DNA of 64,000 bases from Paenibacillus solani (GCF_001277345.1 NZ_LIUT01000006.1:174-64173), one strand, 5' to 3'; numbered from the stretch's first letter, positions 18,125 through 28,087 are shown. Translations and numbers: made by a program. Notes: a model not told the origin generated them from the sequence alone.

Positions 18125-19297
18125 TTGAATAGAGAAAAGTGGCGTCTCTTTCCAAAATCGGAAGGAGTCGCTCCTTATATTTTGTTAACAAATTTAATGA
18201 TACCCATGTACTTTTTACTCTATGAGCCATCAAGTATACAGTGGCTTGGCTTTGTTCTGTTAGGCATATTCGTTCTATCGTTTCGACAATCCTACTTTTA
18301 TGCAAAGTGGGCCACACCAATATTGATCGTTCAGTTGGGTATACTTCTAATTTTAGCAGCTGTATTTCACCCTATGTATACGTTTATAGGTTTTATGATA
18401 GCTGCTCCGCTTAGTAAACAAAAGCTGCCGATATTACTCTCTATAACGATCGTTTTCACTGTAGCTATGGGATTTATCGCTGTTCCTTACTTGGAGAGGA
18501 TGGGCAGCCTAGTATGGATAGGGATGGTGCCTATGTTTGGCATCTGTATTCTGCCGTATATTATTCGAACATCGACTCGATTTCAACAGAAGTCTGCGCG
18601 GCTGCGGGCAGAAACTGCTGAACGAATGGCACAGCAGGAGGAGCGCCAGCGGATCGCACGTGAATTACATGATACATTGGGGCATACGTTGTCATTAATC
18701 GCGCTAAAAGGGGAAGTCGTTGAGAAATTGGTCAATCGTCATCCCGAGAGAGCGATAGCAGAGGCTCGTGAAATACGAGAAACGGCACGCGCAGCCTTGA
18801 AACAAATGCGAGAATTGGTTACGGAGATGAAAGTTACATATCTCGCTGATGAATATAAGCATGCTGTATCGTTATGTTCAGCAGCGGGCATACCGCTTTT
18901 ATTTCACTATCAATCGGTTTCAGATCCCAGACCTTCTAATGTAGGGACGGAAGACGCATTAGTGAACAATCCGCTTCCTTTAACACCCTTGCAGGAGACG
19001 ATTTTGGCGATGTGTTTTCGCGAGACGATTACAAATGTGGTTCGACATAGCCGAGCAACAAGTTGCAACGTTCTTCTCGACATTCAGGAAGGGGAAGTTC
19101 GTGTATCTGTACGTGATGACGGTATTGGGGCAGATATGGATCAATTCTATACTAGCAGTAATGGCCTCGCCGGATTACGGCAACGGTTGGTTATGATCGA
19201 CGGGCGTATGTCGCTGTCCTCATCCTCAGGCAAGGGGACGGAAGTCACCTTACATATACCTAGGGTAATACGAAATGAAAAGGTAGGTAGAGCTTAG
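18125..19297 (+). CDS. Sensor histidine kinase, NarL/DesK family (YvfT-like)
   Basis: 390 residues: about five N-terminal membrane segments (to ~res. 148), a dimerisation/phosphoacceptor region RQRIARELHDTLGHTLSL with His182, and an ATPase domain with N-box RETITNVVRHSRAT and G-boxes near DDGIGAD and GLAGLRQRL. The TTG start follows the permease stop with no gap; no strong site of its own is seen, so coupling is likely. It should phosphorylate the regulator encoded immediately after it. A DesK-like membrane sensor suggests detection of membrane state or of the ABC substrate. Confidence 0.92.
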   Translation: MNREKWRLFPKSEGVAPYILLTNLMIPMYFLLYEPSSIQWLGFVLLGIFVLSFRQSYFYAKWATPILIVQLGILLILAAVFHPMYTFIGFMIAAPLSKQKLPILLSITIVFTVAMGFIAVPYLERMGSLVWIGMVPMFGICILPYIIRTSTRFQQKSARLRAETAERMAQQEERQRIARELHDTLGHTLSLIALKGEVVEKLVNRHPERAIAEAREIRETARAALKQMRELVTEMKVTYLADEYKHAVSLCSAAGIPLLFHYQSVSDPRPSNVGTEDALVNNPLPLTPLQETILAMCFRETITNVVRHSRATSCNVLLDIQEGEVRVSVRDDGIGADMDQFYTSSNGLAGLRQRLVMIDGRMSLSSSSGKGTEVTLHIPRVIRNEKVGRA

Positions 19298-19903
19298 ATG
19301 ATTCGTATTGTTTTGGCAGAAGATCAAAAGTTATTAAGGGGAGCACTGGCAACTTTACTCTCGTTAGAAGATGATATTGAAGTAGTCGGTCAAGCTGAAA
19401 ATGGGGAAGAAGTGATGTCCATGATTCAGCAATATGAGCCAGATGTAGCTGTTCTGGATATTGAGATGCCACTAAAAACGGGGTTAGATATTGCGGAATT
19501 GGTTCAAAAAAATAAGTTAGCTGTTCGTGTCATCATCTTGACGACATTCGCGCGTCCTGGATATTTCCAGCGGGCTATGCAGGCAGGAGTTTATGGATAT
19601 CTTCTTAAAGATACGGGCAGCGAGGAACTGGCTGATGCGATTCGTCGGGTCTATGATGGGAAACGTGTCATCAATTCAGAATTGTCGCTCGCGGTATGGG
19701 ATGATCCATGTCCATTATCACCCAGGGAGCGTGAAGTCATGAAGTTGGCTGCCCAAGGCTTAGTTCTTCAAGATATTGGAGCACAGCTGTTTCTATCCTA
19801 TGGAACGGTACGGAACTATATGTCAGAAGCGATTGGGAAGCTCGGGGCGAATACACGGATCGAGGCGATAGATATCGCACGTAGCAAGGGATGGTTGGAT
19901 TAG
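19298..19903 (+). CDS. Response regulator, LuxR/NarL family (YvfU-like)
   Basis: 201 residues: receiver domain with the acceptor Asp54 in VAVLDIEMP and a conserved Lys near YLLKDTG, then a LuxR-type helix-turn-helix (LSPREREVMKLAAQGLVLQD, later GTVRNYMSEAIGKLG). The start abuts the kinase stop. It probably autoregulates this operon through the palindrome at 16336. Confidence 0.93.
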   Translation: MIRIVLAEDQKLLRGALATLLSLEDDIEVVGQAENGEEVMSMIQQYEPDVAVLDIEMPLKTGLDIAELVQKNKLAVRVIILTTFARPGYFQRAMQAGVYGYLLKDTGSEELADAIRRVYDGKRVINSELSLAVWDDPCPLSPREREVMKLAAQGLVLQDIGAQLFLSYGTVRNYMSEAIGKLGANTRIEAIDIARSKGWLD

Positions 19904-19920
19904 AGAGAGCTCCGAGTTAA

Positions 19921-20220
19921 TCTGTAGTGGTCAGTGAAATCTGGAATTGGCAGACCATTCCGCTGTTTCAACAGGGCAAATATTCGGATTGCTGCAAGAT
20001 ATAATGAAAGACTCTCAAGAAACAGAACATGCGATGTAGCAAGTGACGAGTGAGGTATTGATCTCAGCAATATGCGTCGGCGAATAGTGGATTTGCCAAG
20101 CCACGATTTACCTCCATTACATACCAAATAGCACCGATTCGGTGCTATTTTCTTCTGTATAGCCGTACTCCTTATACTCTTAAACGCCTTCCAATATTGT
20201 CTTTGAACTTTGCTCCGTTA
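19921..20220 (+). pseudogene. Decayed third copy of the chemotaxis receptor 3' end with its terminator
   Basis: 19921-20061 matches the signalling-domain DNA of the two receptors (compare 34442 onward), with small deletions, frame shifts and an in-frame stop where the intact genes read GCGATGCAG. After a short unrelated stretch, 20120-20220 matches the terminator and following sequence of copy 2 (34917-35030). No start or membrane part is present. Confidence 0.85.
20126..20155 (+). terminator. Terminator attached to the receptor remnant
   Basis: AAATAGCACC-GATTC-GGTGCTATTT followed by TCTTCT; same stem as at 34921. It now terminates the yvfRSTU-like operon. Confidence 0.75.
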
Positions 20221-20259
20221 GTCGCGCCGACATTCAGACTTCGGCCTGAGTGGAACAAT

Positions 20260-21786
20260 TTAGTGACGCTGATGGTGCGCAATACGCCACTCGTTGAGCT
20301 GTTTTTGCACCTCAGCTTTAACCTTGTCCAGGCCCGCCTGCTTCAGTTCCTGGTTGAACTTGGGCAGTTCGGTATTGACGTCCACGCTGCCTGTCATCAA
20401 GCTAGGGTAGTATTTCTGCCATACCATGTCGATATTCTGCATCTGAACCGGCATCATGGATAAATCGGGTGTAAAGCCAAGCATGCTGGATTTAACGACT
20501 CTTGCGTTGGAAGACCGGAATTGGTCCCACTTGTTCAAAGGATCTGGAAACTCGCCGCCTATGGTTCTCAAAATGAACCAGTTACCCTGCGTGTACATTA
20601 TCCCCGCATAATTTGGTGGTGCATCTGGAATTACATTACCATTTGTGTCCATTGGGGGAATCGGCACGACCTGACCCTGGCTGTCCAAGGTATAGTGGAC
20701 TCCCTCGATCCCGTAATTGAACAGGTTGCGCACTTCGGGATCTGTATTCAGAAGGTTCAGAAACTTTACGCTCTCTTCGGGGTGCTTTGTACCGGAACTG
20801 ACAGCCATGATGCCTCCTCGCAAACCCTCTGTCGTGACCAACTCAGGTGTAGCGGGATGCGCCACAACCTTGTAACCCCGGAACTTGCTCCAGGTATTTT
20901 CAGCGAGAGGGCCGCCCTCCGAAGCCTTCCAGAACACCTTAAAGCCTCTTTCGAGCTCCTGGTTCTCCCGCAAGGCAGCATCTTCGTTGATATATCCCGC
21001 TTTGTAGTAGTGTCGAAGCGTATCGAGCACCTGCCGGGCTTCCTTTGTTTCGAATATACTCACGACCTGAGAGTTCGGGTCCAGGGATTGCACCATCAGG
21101 GGGAGCTTCTTGTCGATAACGTATTCGTAGCCATATAAGGCGAAGAAATTCTGGGAGTCCTTGTCCAGCATCATGGGCAAGTAGTCCGGATCTTGTAATT
21201 TAATCATCTGCAGCAAAGGTTCAAGCGATTCCAACGTGTTGTATTTTGCAATATCGATATCGTATTTCTTGACCAGTTCATCTGGATACGTCCATTGTTG
21301 ACGTACGGCAAGTTCCTTATTGGTGGGTATGCCATAAATGCCTCCATCATCCATACGCACCCCTTGCCAAAAAACAGGATCGATGGTATCGTACATGTCC
21401 TTGCCTACGGTGGAGAGATAGTTATCCAACCGCAGCCATGCGCCACGCTTGGCATAAGCTGTGAAGTCCGAGGCAAAAGCGACATCAAAGGGAGTACCCG
21501 CTGATATCATCGTGTTCAGTCGTTTTTCATACTCTTGCCAGCCCACCTTGACATAGGTGATGGTAACGCCGATCTTTTTGGCCAGGATTTCATTGATTTT
21601 GTCATTCACCAGCTTCAGATCCTTGTCCGGCTCGCCGAGCGTGTAGTAGATAAGATTCACCATGGCCTCGTCCGGCTGCATCTCTTTATCTTTAACAGAA
21701 GACGAGGAACAGCCTGTTCCGAGCAGCATTAACATGCCGATTATTACAATATAGAGGATACGACCCACAAAAGAGGGGTGCTGCAT
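20260..21786 (-). CDS. Extracellular solute-binding lipoprotein (LplA-like)
   Basis: 508 residues. A hydrophobic N-terminal segment ends in the lipobox LLGTGC, so it is lipid-anchored. The body has the LplA-type pattern (GVTITYVKVGWQEYEKRLNT, then AGTPFDVAFASD) and a C-terminal DUF3502-like part. It binds a sugar or oligosaccharide for an ABC importer. RBS AGGGAGG. It follows the YesN gene by 30 bases. The operon's permeases lie upstream near a second binding protein, so this one may be an alternate or co-sensing binding protein. Confidence 0.92.
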   Translation of the reverse strand: MQHPSFVGRILYIVIIGMLMLLGTGCSSSSVKDKEMQPDEAMVNLIYYTLGEPDKDLKLVNDKINEILAKKIGVTITYVKVGWQEYEKRLNTMISAGTPFDVAFASDFTAYAKRGAWLRLDNYLSTVGKDMYDTIDPVFWQGVRMDDGGIYGIPTNKELAVRQQWTYPDELVKKYDIDIAKYNTLESLEPLLQMIKLQDPDYLPMMLDKDSQNFFALYGYEYVIDKKLPLMVQSLDPNSQVVSIFETKEARQVLDTLRHYYKAGYINEDAALRENQELERGFKVFWKASEGGPLAENTWSKFRGYKVVAHPATPELVTTEGLRGGIMAVSSGTKHPEESVKFLNLLNTDPEVRNLFNYGIEGVHYTLDSQGQVVPIPPMDTNGNVIPDAPPNYAGIMYTQGNWFILRTIGGEFPDPLNKWDQFRSSNARVVKSSMLGFTPDLSMMPVQMQNIDMVWQKYYPSLMTGSVDVNTELPKFNQELKQAGLDKVKAEVQKQLNEWRIAHHQRH

Positions 21787-21816
21787 GCAAAGGCCTCCCT
21801 TTCTGCAACGTTTAAC

Positions 21817-22578
21817 TTAACCCTTTTTCCTAAGCTCTGAAGGTGATTTGCCGAAGTAGCTTTGGAAATGGGTGTAGAAATAATTCATATTCTGGTACCC
21901 TACGGACAGTGCGATACTGACAATCTTATCGTTGGTCGTTAAAATGAGTTCCCGCGCGTGAAGCATTCGATAGGCCATCAAATACTCCGAGAACTTCATG
22001 TGCGCTTCCTTTAAAAACAGCTGTCCAAGGTAGGTGCTGTTCATGCGAAAACATTCCGCCACCGATTTCAGGGTGATGTTCTGGGCATATTCCGCCTTTA
22101 CCATCATCAGTATACGGTTGGTCAATTTGGATAGATGATCGTATGGAATGCCGAGTATCGGATCGGTATGCAGGTCTTCACTGCTCCTGCCGTTCAAATT
22201 TCCGTGCAGATCTTCGACGATGATTTTTTCGATCACCTGTTGAAGTTTGGAACGCTCGACGGGCTTGAGCAGATAATCCTTCACACCGCAGCGGATGGCT
22301 TCCTGGGCGTATTCGAATTCGCTATAGCCGCTCATCATAATATATTTGGCAGGAATTCGTAGCTCATTTAGCTTGTTTATAATGTCGTAGCCGCGATCCG
22401 GTCCGATGCATACATCGAAGATCGCGATATCGGGCAGCAGCTCCACCGCTTTGGACACTGCGTCATCTTTGGTTTCGCTTGTTTCAACCCGGTGAAAGCC
22501 GTAGCTTGCCCAATCCAAAGTTCGTTTCATGCCCTCCAGAATCTGAGGTTCGTCATCCACGATAAGAAGTTTGTACAT
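21817..22578 (-). CDS. Response regulator, YesN type (receiver + AraC HTH)
   Basis: 253 residues from the ATG at 22578, which has AAAGGAG at good spacing; a GTG three codons earlier overlaps that site. Receiver Asp55 in IAIFDVCIGP, then an AraC-type DNA-binding domain at the end (res. ~150-253, with SVGYQNMNYFYTHFQSYFGK). Shorter than many YesN proteins, with a small linker. Paired with the kinase just upstream and likely to control the adjacent sugar-import genes. Confidence 0.93.
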   Translation of the reverse strand: MYKLLIVDDEPQILEGMKRTLDWASYGFHRVETSETKDDAVSKAVELLPDIAIFDVCIGPDRGYDIINKLNELRIPAKYIMMSGYSEFEYAQEAIRCGVKDYLLKPVERSKLQQVIEKIIVEDLHGNLNGRSSEDLHTDPILGIPYDHLSKLTNRILMMVKAEYAQNITLKSVAECFRMNSTYLGQLFLKEAHMKFSEYLMAYRMLHARELILTTNDKIVSIALSVGYQNMNYFYTHFQSYFGKSPSELRKKG

Positions 22579-22583
22579 GCCTG

Positions 22584-24311
22584 TCACTCCTTTGCGATCA
22601 TTACGGTAATCTTAACCCCCGCCTCTTCATTGTTCGCGATTTCCATAGAGAAGACTTCTCCATAGAAAAAATGTAGCCGGATATATACGTTATGCAGGCC
22701 AATGCTTTGTGCCGGAGCATCGTCGAGACTGGAGAGATTTTGTCTAATCTTCTCCAACCGCGTATGGGAGATCCCTTTTCCGTTGTCCACAAATTCCAGG
22801 ACATAGTGCGCATCGGCTTCCCAACCATTAACGACAAGCAGATTGAATTCATTGCCCGGGTTGAAACCATGAACGAAAAAATTTTCTGCCAAAGGCTGCA
22901 TCCAGAATTTGACCGTCGATAAAGATAAAAGCGTTTCGTCCACATTGAGCTGATAATAAAACCGCCTGGGGTATTTAAGCTCCATAATTTTTAAGTATTT
23001 TTGCAACAGTTCCAGCTCGCTGCCGATGGTAATAATATTTTCCTTTTTCACGATATCCCGGTATAGAGCACCCAAGGTCGCGATGGCATCAGCGGTGTCG
23101 ACGTCACGGTTCACCAAAGCGGTAGAACGAATGGCCTCTAGCGTGTTGTACAGAAAGTGAGGATTGATTTGATGCTGAAGCGCCTTCATTTCTGTTTCCT
23201 GCTGTTTCAGCTTCAGCAAGTATTCTGTGCGAATATGCTTATCGAGTTGAAGAATCATATCATCCAGCTCCCGGGCAATCATGCCGTATTCATTTTGCCT
23301 GTACTTTGCAGGAAAATTCGACGTAAAGTCAGCAGTTTTCACGCGTTTGATGGAATAGATAATGCGCTGAAGGAATCGCGCATCGTCACGCAGATTGTAA
23401 ACAATAATGAGCAGTACACTGATCATGGACATCAATATGATGAATAATACGACAGCAATAATGCTGGCATTTTGACGTATAAGCAAGGGTAAGTCGACGA
23501 GAACGATGAAGCTGTAATCAAACTTGGTGGAAGAAAAGGTGAAGAAATATACGTTTTTCAGTCCGCTTAACGAGAGATAGCCGCTGTTTCGTCCGTCTTC
23601 CGCCGCTTGAAGGACCAGCCCCTCGGCATAGCTGTTTCCATCGGAGATCATGTACACTTCGCCGGAAGTGCTTACGGCTGCGGCGGTGTCCAATTTGTAA
23701 CTGTCTATTTTCTTGAACAGTTGCTCGCTGCTGACCAAGAAACGGAATTCCCCGATCTGACGGGATATCTGGTTTGGGTCAGATAGTTTTTTTCGGTAAA
23801 CGAATCCCTTTTCGATCGTCTCGCGGAAGGCTTCATCCGTGTTCGGCAGGCGAAATGAAAAGCTGCCATTGCCGCTGCTGTCAAAGCGAATCATATTGCC
23901 CTGTGACTCGGTGTGAAGGCTAATTTGGGAAATGACTCCTTGCACTGAGCCGTACAGAAAGGCTTTTAAATCGTCGGGAAAGGAGACGAGCGGTTCGGTA
24001 AAGTGGCTATCCTGCAGCCTGCTTGTTTGATATTCCTCCGCGCTATTGCCTAAAAAGTAACGGGCATCAGTCATCAGGCGATTGTTGGAGTATATTCGCT
24101 GCATGTATGCCTCGATGCGATCCGCATCCAACTGAAGCTCATTTTCAATGCGGGCAAAGGCGCTGACAGCGTCACTTCGGACGTTTTCGATCCATTGATA
24201 CAGCATTACGGCACAGGTCAGAGTGCCAAGTGCCAGACCTAAAGATACCACAAATACCGTATATGCAATGAATTTGCTGCGGTATATCTTAATCTGCAGA
24301 AACGAACCCAT
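22584..24311 (-). CDS. Sensor histidine kinase, YesM type
   Basis: 575 residues from the ATG at 24311, six bases after AGGAGG. TM1 near res. 15-37, a large extracellular dCache-like sensor, TM2 near 275-300, HAMP, then the His_kinase domain with LQHQINPHFLYNTLEAI and the ATPase domain (VDNGKGISHTR). Senses an extracellular carbohydrate signal, perhaps through the binding proteins encoded next door. The gene for YesN begins 5 bases after its stop. Confidence 0.93.
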   Translation of the reverse strand: MGSFLQIKIYRSKFIAYTVFVVSLGLALGTLTCAVMLYQWIENVRSDAVSAFARIENELQLDADRIEAYMQRIYSNNRLMTDARYFLGNSAEEYQTSRLQDSHFTEPLVSFPDDLKAFLYGSVQGVISQISLHTESQGNMIRFDSSGNGSFSFRLPNTDEAFRETIEKGFVYRKKLSDPNQISRQIGEFRFLVSSEQLFKKIDSYKLDTAAAVSTSGEVYMISDGNSYAEGLVLQAAEDGRNSGYLSLSGLKNVYFFTFSSTKFDYSFIVLVDLPLLIRQNASIIAVVLFIILMSMISVLLIIVYNLRDDARFLQRIIYSIKRVKTADFTSNFPAKYRQNEYGMIARELDDMILQLDKHIRTEYLLKLKQQETEMKALQHQINPHFLYNTLEAIRSTALVNRDVDTADAIATLGALYRDIVKKENIITIGSELELLQKYLKIMELKYPRRFYYQLNVDETLLSLSTVKFWMQPLAENFFVHGFNPGNEFNLLVVNGWEADAHYVLEFVDNGKGISHTRLEKIRQNLSSLDDAPAQSIGLHNVYIRLHFFYGEVFSMEIANNEEAGVKITVMIAKE

Positions 24312-24491
24312 GCGATGCCTCCTTTGCAATAGGTTGTTAGCTATGAAGCACCGACTTCTATCTTAAAATGTGTCTGTCATATATTCAATTCAATTTGAAG
24401 TGATTTTATCGTATTTTGTTTTTCCTATCCTATATCAAGATGTTGCAAAATTCGATCCAGTCCGATTTTTGGCAAAATCCTCATACAAGAA

Positions 24492-24524
24492 GGCCCGAAC
24501 GGGCAAGTGCCTTTTCCGTTCGGG
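24492..24524 (-). terminator. Hairpin downstream of the main solute-binding protein gene
   Basis: GCCCGAACGG pairs with CCGTTCGGGC over a 13-base loop, followed on the minus strand by CTTCTTG. It may reduce transcription from the importer genes into the YesM/YesN genes. Confidence 0.6.
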
Positions 24525-24576
24525 CGTTCAAAGTTGTGCAGTTGCTTTTAGTGCGTGTTCAAAAAGTTTTTATGAC

Positions 24577-26049
24577 TTACTTAGAGAAAGCATCAATCTG
24601 CTCTTGGGCGGCTTTCATGATGGCATCCATGCCGGCCGCTTTGAGTTCGGACACGATTTTCGGTACCATTTTCTCCGGATCAGATGCGCCTGTGAGCAAT
24701 TCATAGCGGTATTTATCCCACACCGCTTTGGTGTTGGCTACTTCAGTAGAAAGATTGGTAATATCCATGGAGAAGCCGAGCAGTGAAGAAGCAAATGCTT
24801 GTTCATTGAGCTTCTTGACCTGTTCCCACTGATCTTCAGGAGCACCTTTGTTCGTGGCCATGTTGAAGAAAGTGCCCTGCGTGTAAGAAGCCAGCGGCCA
24901 TGTATCGGAAATACGTTCAATGACCTTCTCGCCATCAATCTTTTGGAAGTCTACACCCTCTTCACCATAAGCAAGCATATTGCGCAGCTTCGAATCCGTA
25001 TTGACCAGCTCAAGGTATTTCAAGGCCTCCTTCTTATACTTCGAGTTGGCGGAGATCGCATTTAAGGAGCCTTGAATCGTCGTCGTCGTGTAGATCGGGC
25101 CGTAGTTCTGAACGATATCGTACTTTTCAACGCCGTTGTTAATTTGCCAGCCTATTTCAGCGCCAGGGAACCCTTGAGCACTTAGAAACGGTTTGCCTTT
25201 GTCCGCTTCAGGTTTAGTTGGCGCATCCGGGTTAATAATGCCATCCTTGTACCATTGATGCAGCATCTTCAAATTGTCCATGACATCCGGCTGCTCCAGA
25301 ACAGAGATAACCTTGCGAGAAGCGTCATCCGCCTTCACACCGACAGGACCAAGCCCAAGCGCCATATCGTCATACTCGTTAAAGAATCCGTTCAAGCCTT
25401 CGCTTTGCGTCATCGGCAGCGGATAGAAGCTTTTGCCTTCTCCTGCTTTCATATCATGGAAAGGTTTATCGAGGTCCTTCAGGGTCTTAATGTTGTTTAC
25501 ATCGATGCCGTATTTCTCCACATACGTATGATCGAATCCCCAATACTGGGTTAGAGACGAATCCTTATACGTAGGCACGGAGTAAATCTTTCCGCTGACC
25601 TTTGAGCCATCCCATACCTTCTCGGGAATAAACTTATACAGATCTGGCGTTTCGCTTTGCACGAGATCCGTAATATCGGCAAAGGAGCCCATCGCCACTT
25701 GTTGATTGTACTTGGAACCGTTCGTGAACATCATATCGAAAGCCTCGCCGGTATTTACGATCGTATTGATTTTGGTTTCCCATTCTCCCCAGCTTGCGAC
25801 TTTAATATCAACCTTGACGCCGATCTTCTCAGCGGTATATTCGTTCATCGCCGCGATAGCCTTGTCAAAGTTGTTTGGAACCTGACCGCCAATCGTCCAC
25901 CATACCAAAGTAGGCACATCATCGGTAGATGAGGAAGATTTGGACGAATCGGAAGCTGGTGAGTCCGACTTCGAGCCGCAGGCTGCAAGCGCTGTCATGA
26001 TGAGCGTTAAAACACACATAATCGAGATGAGCTTCAAAGACCTTTTCAT
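24577..26049 (-). CDS. Extracellular solute-binding lipoprotein of a carbohydrate ABC importer
   Basis: 490 residues from the ATG at 26049, preceded by AAGGGGG; an upstream in-frame start has no site. Signal peptide with lipobox LAAC (Cys near res. 24) followed by a Ser-rich linker. The core (GVKVDIKVASWGEWETKINT, GEAFDMMFTNG) is of the LplA/DUF3502 type, clearly related to the protein at 20260-21786. It lies directly behind its two permease genes and is the main binding protein of this importer. Confidence 0.94.
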   Translation of the reverse strand: MKRSLKLISIMCVLTLIMTALAACGSKSDSPASDSSKSSSSTDDVPTLVWWTIGGQVPNNFDKAIAAMNEYTAEKIGVKVDIKVASWGEWETKINTIVNTGEAFDMMFTNGSKYNQQVAMGSFADITDLVQSETPDLYKFIPEKVWDGSKVSGKIYSVPTYKDSSLTQYWGFDHTYVEKYGIDVNNIKTLKDLDKPFHDMKAGEGKSFYPLPMTQSEGLNGFFNEYDDMALGLGPVGVKADDASRKVISVLEQPDVMDNLKMLHQWYKDGIINPDAPTKPEADKGKPFLSAQGFPGAEIGWQINNGVEKYDIVQNYGPIYTTTTIQGSLNAISANSKYKKEALKYLELVNTDSKLRNMLAYGEEGVDFQKIDGEKVIERISDTWPLASYTQGTFFNMATNKGAPEDQWEQVKKLNEQAFASSLLGFSMDITNLSTEVANTKAVWDKYRYELLTGASDPEKMVPKIVSELKAAGMDAIMKAAQEQIDAFSK

Positions 26050-26199
26050 AGGTATTTCCCCCTTGTAAGTGTTCTTACTCCGCTTTAAAGCTTTATTTAA
26101 AAGGTTTATCCTCAAAGCGGCAAAGTTTATAAAAACCTCGATGTCGCCGGATTCTCCAAGCAGGCAGTTCGCTTTTCACGGAACGGACGCTGCCACAGC

Positions 26200-27129
26200 T
26201 TATCCTTTGACGGCACCGATCGTCAGACCGGAAATGAAATACCGCTGGAAGAATGGATAGGCAAAGGCCACGGGGAGCACAATGACGATGGCTACCGCCA
26301 TGCGGGCGGACTCTTTCGGCATCGTTGCTACAAGCATCGCGTAGCTGACCCCCATGTTGGCGGCATTTTTGGCAAGTGCATCCACGTTACTCATCAGGTT
26401 ATTTAGAAGAGCCTGCAGAGAATACAGATCCTGGTTGTTGATGTACAGCATCGACTGGAACCAGTCATTCCAATAAGCAAAGCACAGAAACAATCCGATG
26501 GTCGCAATGACCGGCAAGGAAATCGGCAATATGATCGAGAAGAAGATGCGCAGTTGGCCCGCTCCGTCCATTTCCGCGGATTCGATCAAACCATCCGGAA
26601 TCGTGCTCTTGAAGAATGTTTTACAAATAATAACGTTGAACGAAGAGACCGCCAGAGGCAAAATCAACGCCCAAACCGAATCCTTAAGCCCCAGTAAATT
26701 TGCGTTGATATAGTAGCTGGAGACCAGACCTCCGTTGAAGATCATAGGAATGAATACGATCCAGGTCAGAAGACCTTTGAGTTTGTAATTCGGCCTTGAG
26801 ATGACATAGCCCATCGAAGTGGTAAGCAGGATGCCAAGCACCGTACCGACAATCGTAACAAATAAGGATACACCTAGTGCACGGAGAATCATCGTCCCTT
26901 GTTGAGCGATATAACCGTAGGCTTCGCCGGAAAGTGCGGTCGGAAACATGTGATATCCCGTCTGGCGTATGGATTCTTCACTGGATAACGAAATGGACAG
27001 TACAACCAGCATCGGCACCACGCATATTAACGCAAGCAGGATAAAAATGAGATTGAAGATAACGTTGACACCTTTACCAGGGCGATTGAACTTATCTAAT
27101 CCACTCTCGTATGCCGTTCTTGTTGCCAT
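26200..27129 (-). CDS. Carbohydrate ABC transporter permease (LplC/YtcP-like)
   Basis: 309 residues, six membrane segments, with the ATPase-contact EAA loop ESAEMDGAGQLRIFFSIILP. RBS GGGAGG. Starts 14 bases after the partner permease stop. The ATPase itself is not encoded here; a shared MsmX-like ATPase elsewhere is usual for such systems. Confidence 0.94.
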   Translation of the reverse strand: MATRTAYESGLDKFNRPGKGVNVIFNLIFILLALICVVPMLVVLSISLSSEESIRQTGYHMFPTALSGEAYGYIAQQGTMILRALGVSLFVTIVGTVLGILLTTSMGYVISRPNYKLKGLLTWIVFIPMIFNGGLVSSYYINANLLGLKDSVWALILPLAVSSFNVIICKTFFKSTIPDGLIESAEMDGAGQLRIFFSIILPISLPVIATIGLFLCFAYWNDWFQSMLYINNQDLYSLQALLNNLMSNVDALAKNAANMGVSYAMLVATMPKESARMAVAIVIVLPVAFAYPFFQRYFISGLTIGAVKG

Positions 27130-27142
27130 ACACTCACCCTCC

Positions 27143-28087
27143 CTAAATCATCGCGCTGTCCGGATCTAATCTACGAACGATCCAGTTTGCCGTTAGAATC
27201 GTGATACAGCCCAGTACGGATTGCACGAATGCGGCTGCGGAAGCCATCCCCACAGTTGCCGTTTTGAGTTGCTTGTATACCAATACATCAATGGTGGTGG
27301 TTACGTTAAACAAGGAATTTGCATCCCGCGGTACCTGGAAGAACAATCCGAAATCCGTGTAGAAGATTCGACCCACGGCCAAGATAAACATCATGACGAT
27401 GACCAGCTTCATCAGAGGCAGGGTAATGAACCGCGTCTGCTGCCAAATGGAGGCTCCATCAATTACGGCCGCTTCATAGTAGGTTCTATCAATGCCAGTG
27501 ATCGTTGCCAAGTAAACGACCATGCCATAGCCCAATCCCTTCCATACATTCATGAAGATTAAAAAGTAGGGCCAGTATTTGGGCTCCATGTACCAATTAA
27601 TAGGCTCACTTCCCATGTTAACGAGCATCTGATTGACAATACCTTTGTCAAAGCTTAAAAATGCCCAACCTACAGCCGAAACCACAACCCATGACAAAAA
27701 GTAGGGTAAGAACATCATCGTTTGATAGACTTTTCCTGCTCTGCGATTGTGCAGCATGCCGATCATTAGTGCTAAAGCAACAGGGATCACAATATGGAGG
27801 ATAATAAAAATGATATTGTATCCCAGTGTGTTTCTAATAATGATCCATGCATCATTGGATTTGAATAAAAATTCAAAGTTTTTGAAGCCCGACCATGGAC
27901 TGTTTACCACATTACTCAGAAACCCGCCGCTTATTTTGAAGTTCTTAAAGGCGATAATGATACCGAACATGGGTAAGAAACAGAAAAGAATGTACCATAT
28001 GGTAGTCGGCAGCGCCAAAAGGGTCAGCTCGGCATCTTGCTTGCGCCATTGCGTCCGTAGGCGCCTACCTTTAGCTTTAGTGCTCAT
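27143..28087 (-). CDS. Carbohydrate ABC transporter permease (LplB/YtcQ-like family)
   Basis: 314 residues from the ATG at 28087, chosen because AGAGGTG lies seven bases upstream; an earlier ATG seven codons up is less well placed. Six membrane segments; EAA loop EAAVIDGASIWQQTRFITLP. First gene of the minus-strand importer operon. Confidence 0.93.
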   Translation of the reverse strand: MSTKAKGRRLRTQWRKQDAELTLLALPTTIWYILFCFLPMFGIIIAFKNFKISGGFLSNVVNSPWSGFKNFEFLFKSNDAWIIIRNTLGYNIIFIILHIVIPVALALMIGMLHNRRAGKVYQTMMFLPYFLSWVVVSAVGWAFLSFDKGIVNQMLVNMGSEPINWYMEPKYWPYFLIFMNVWKGLGYGMVVYLATITGIDRTYYEAAVIDGASIWQQTRFITLPLMKLVIVMMFILAVGRIFYTDFGLFFQVPRDANSLFNVTTTIDVLVYKQLKTATVGMASAAAFVQSVLGCITILTANWIVRRLDPDSAMI

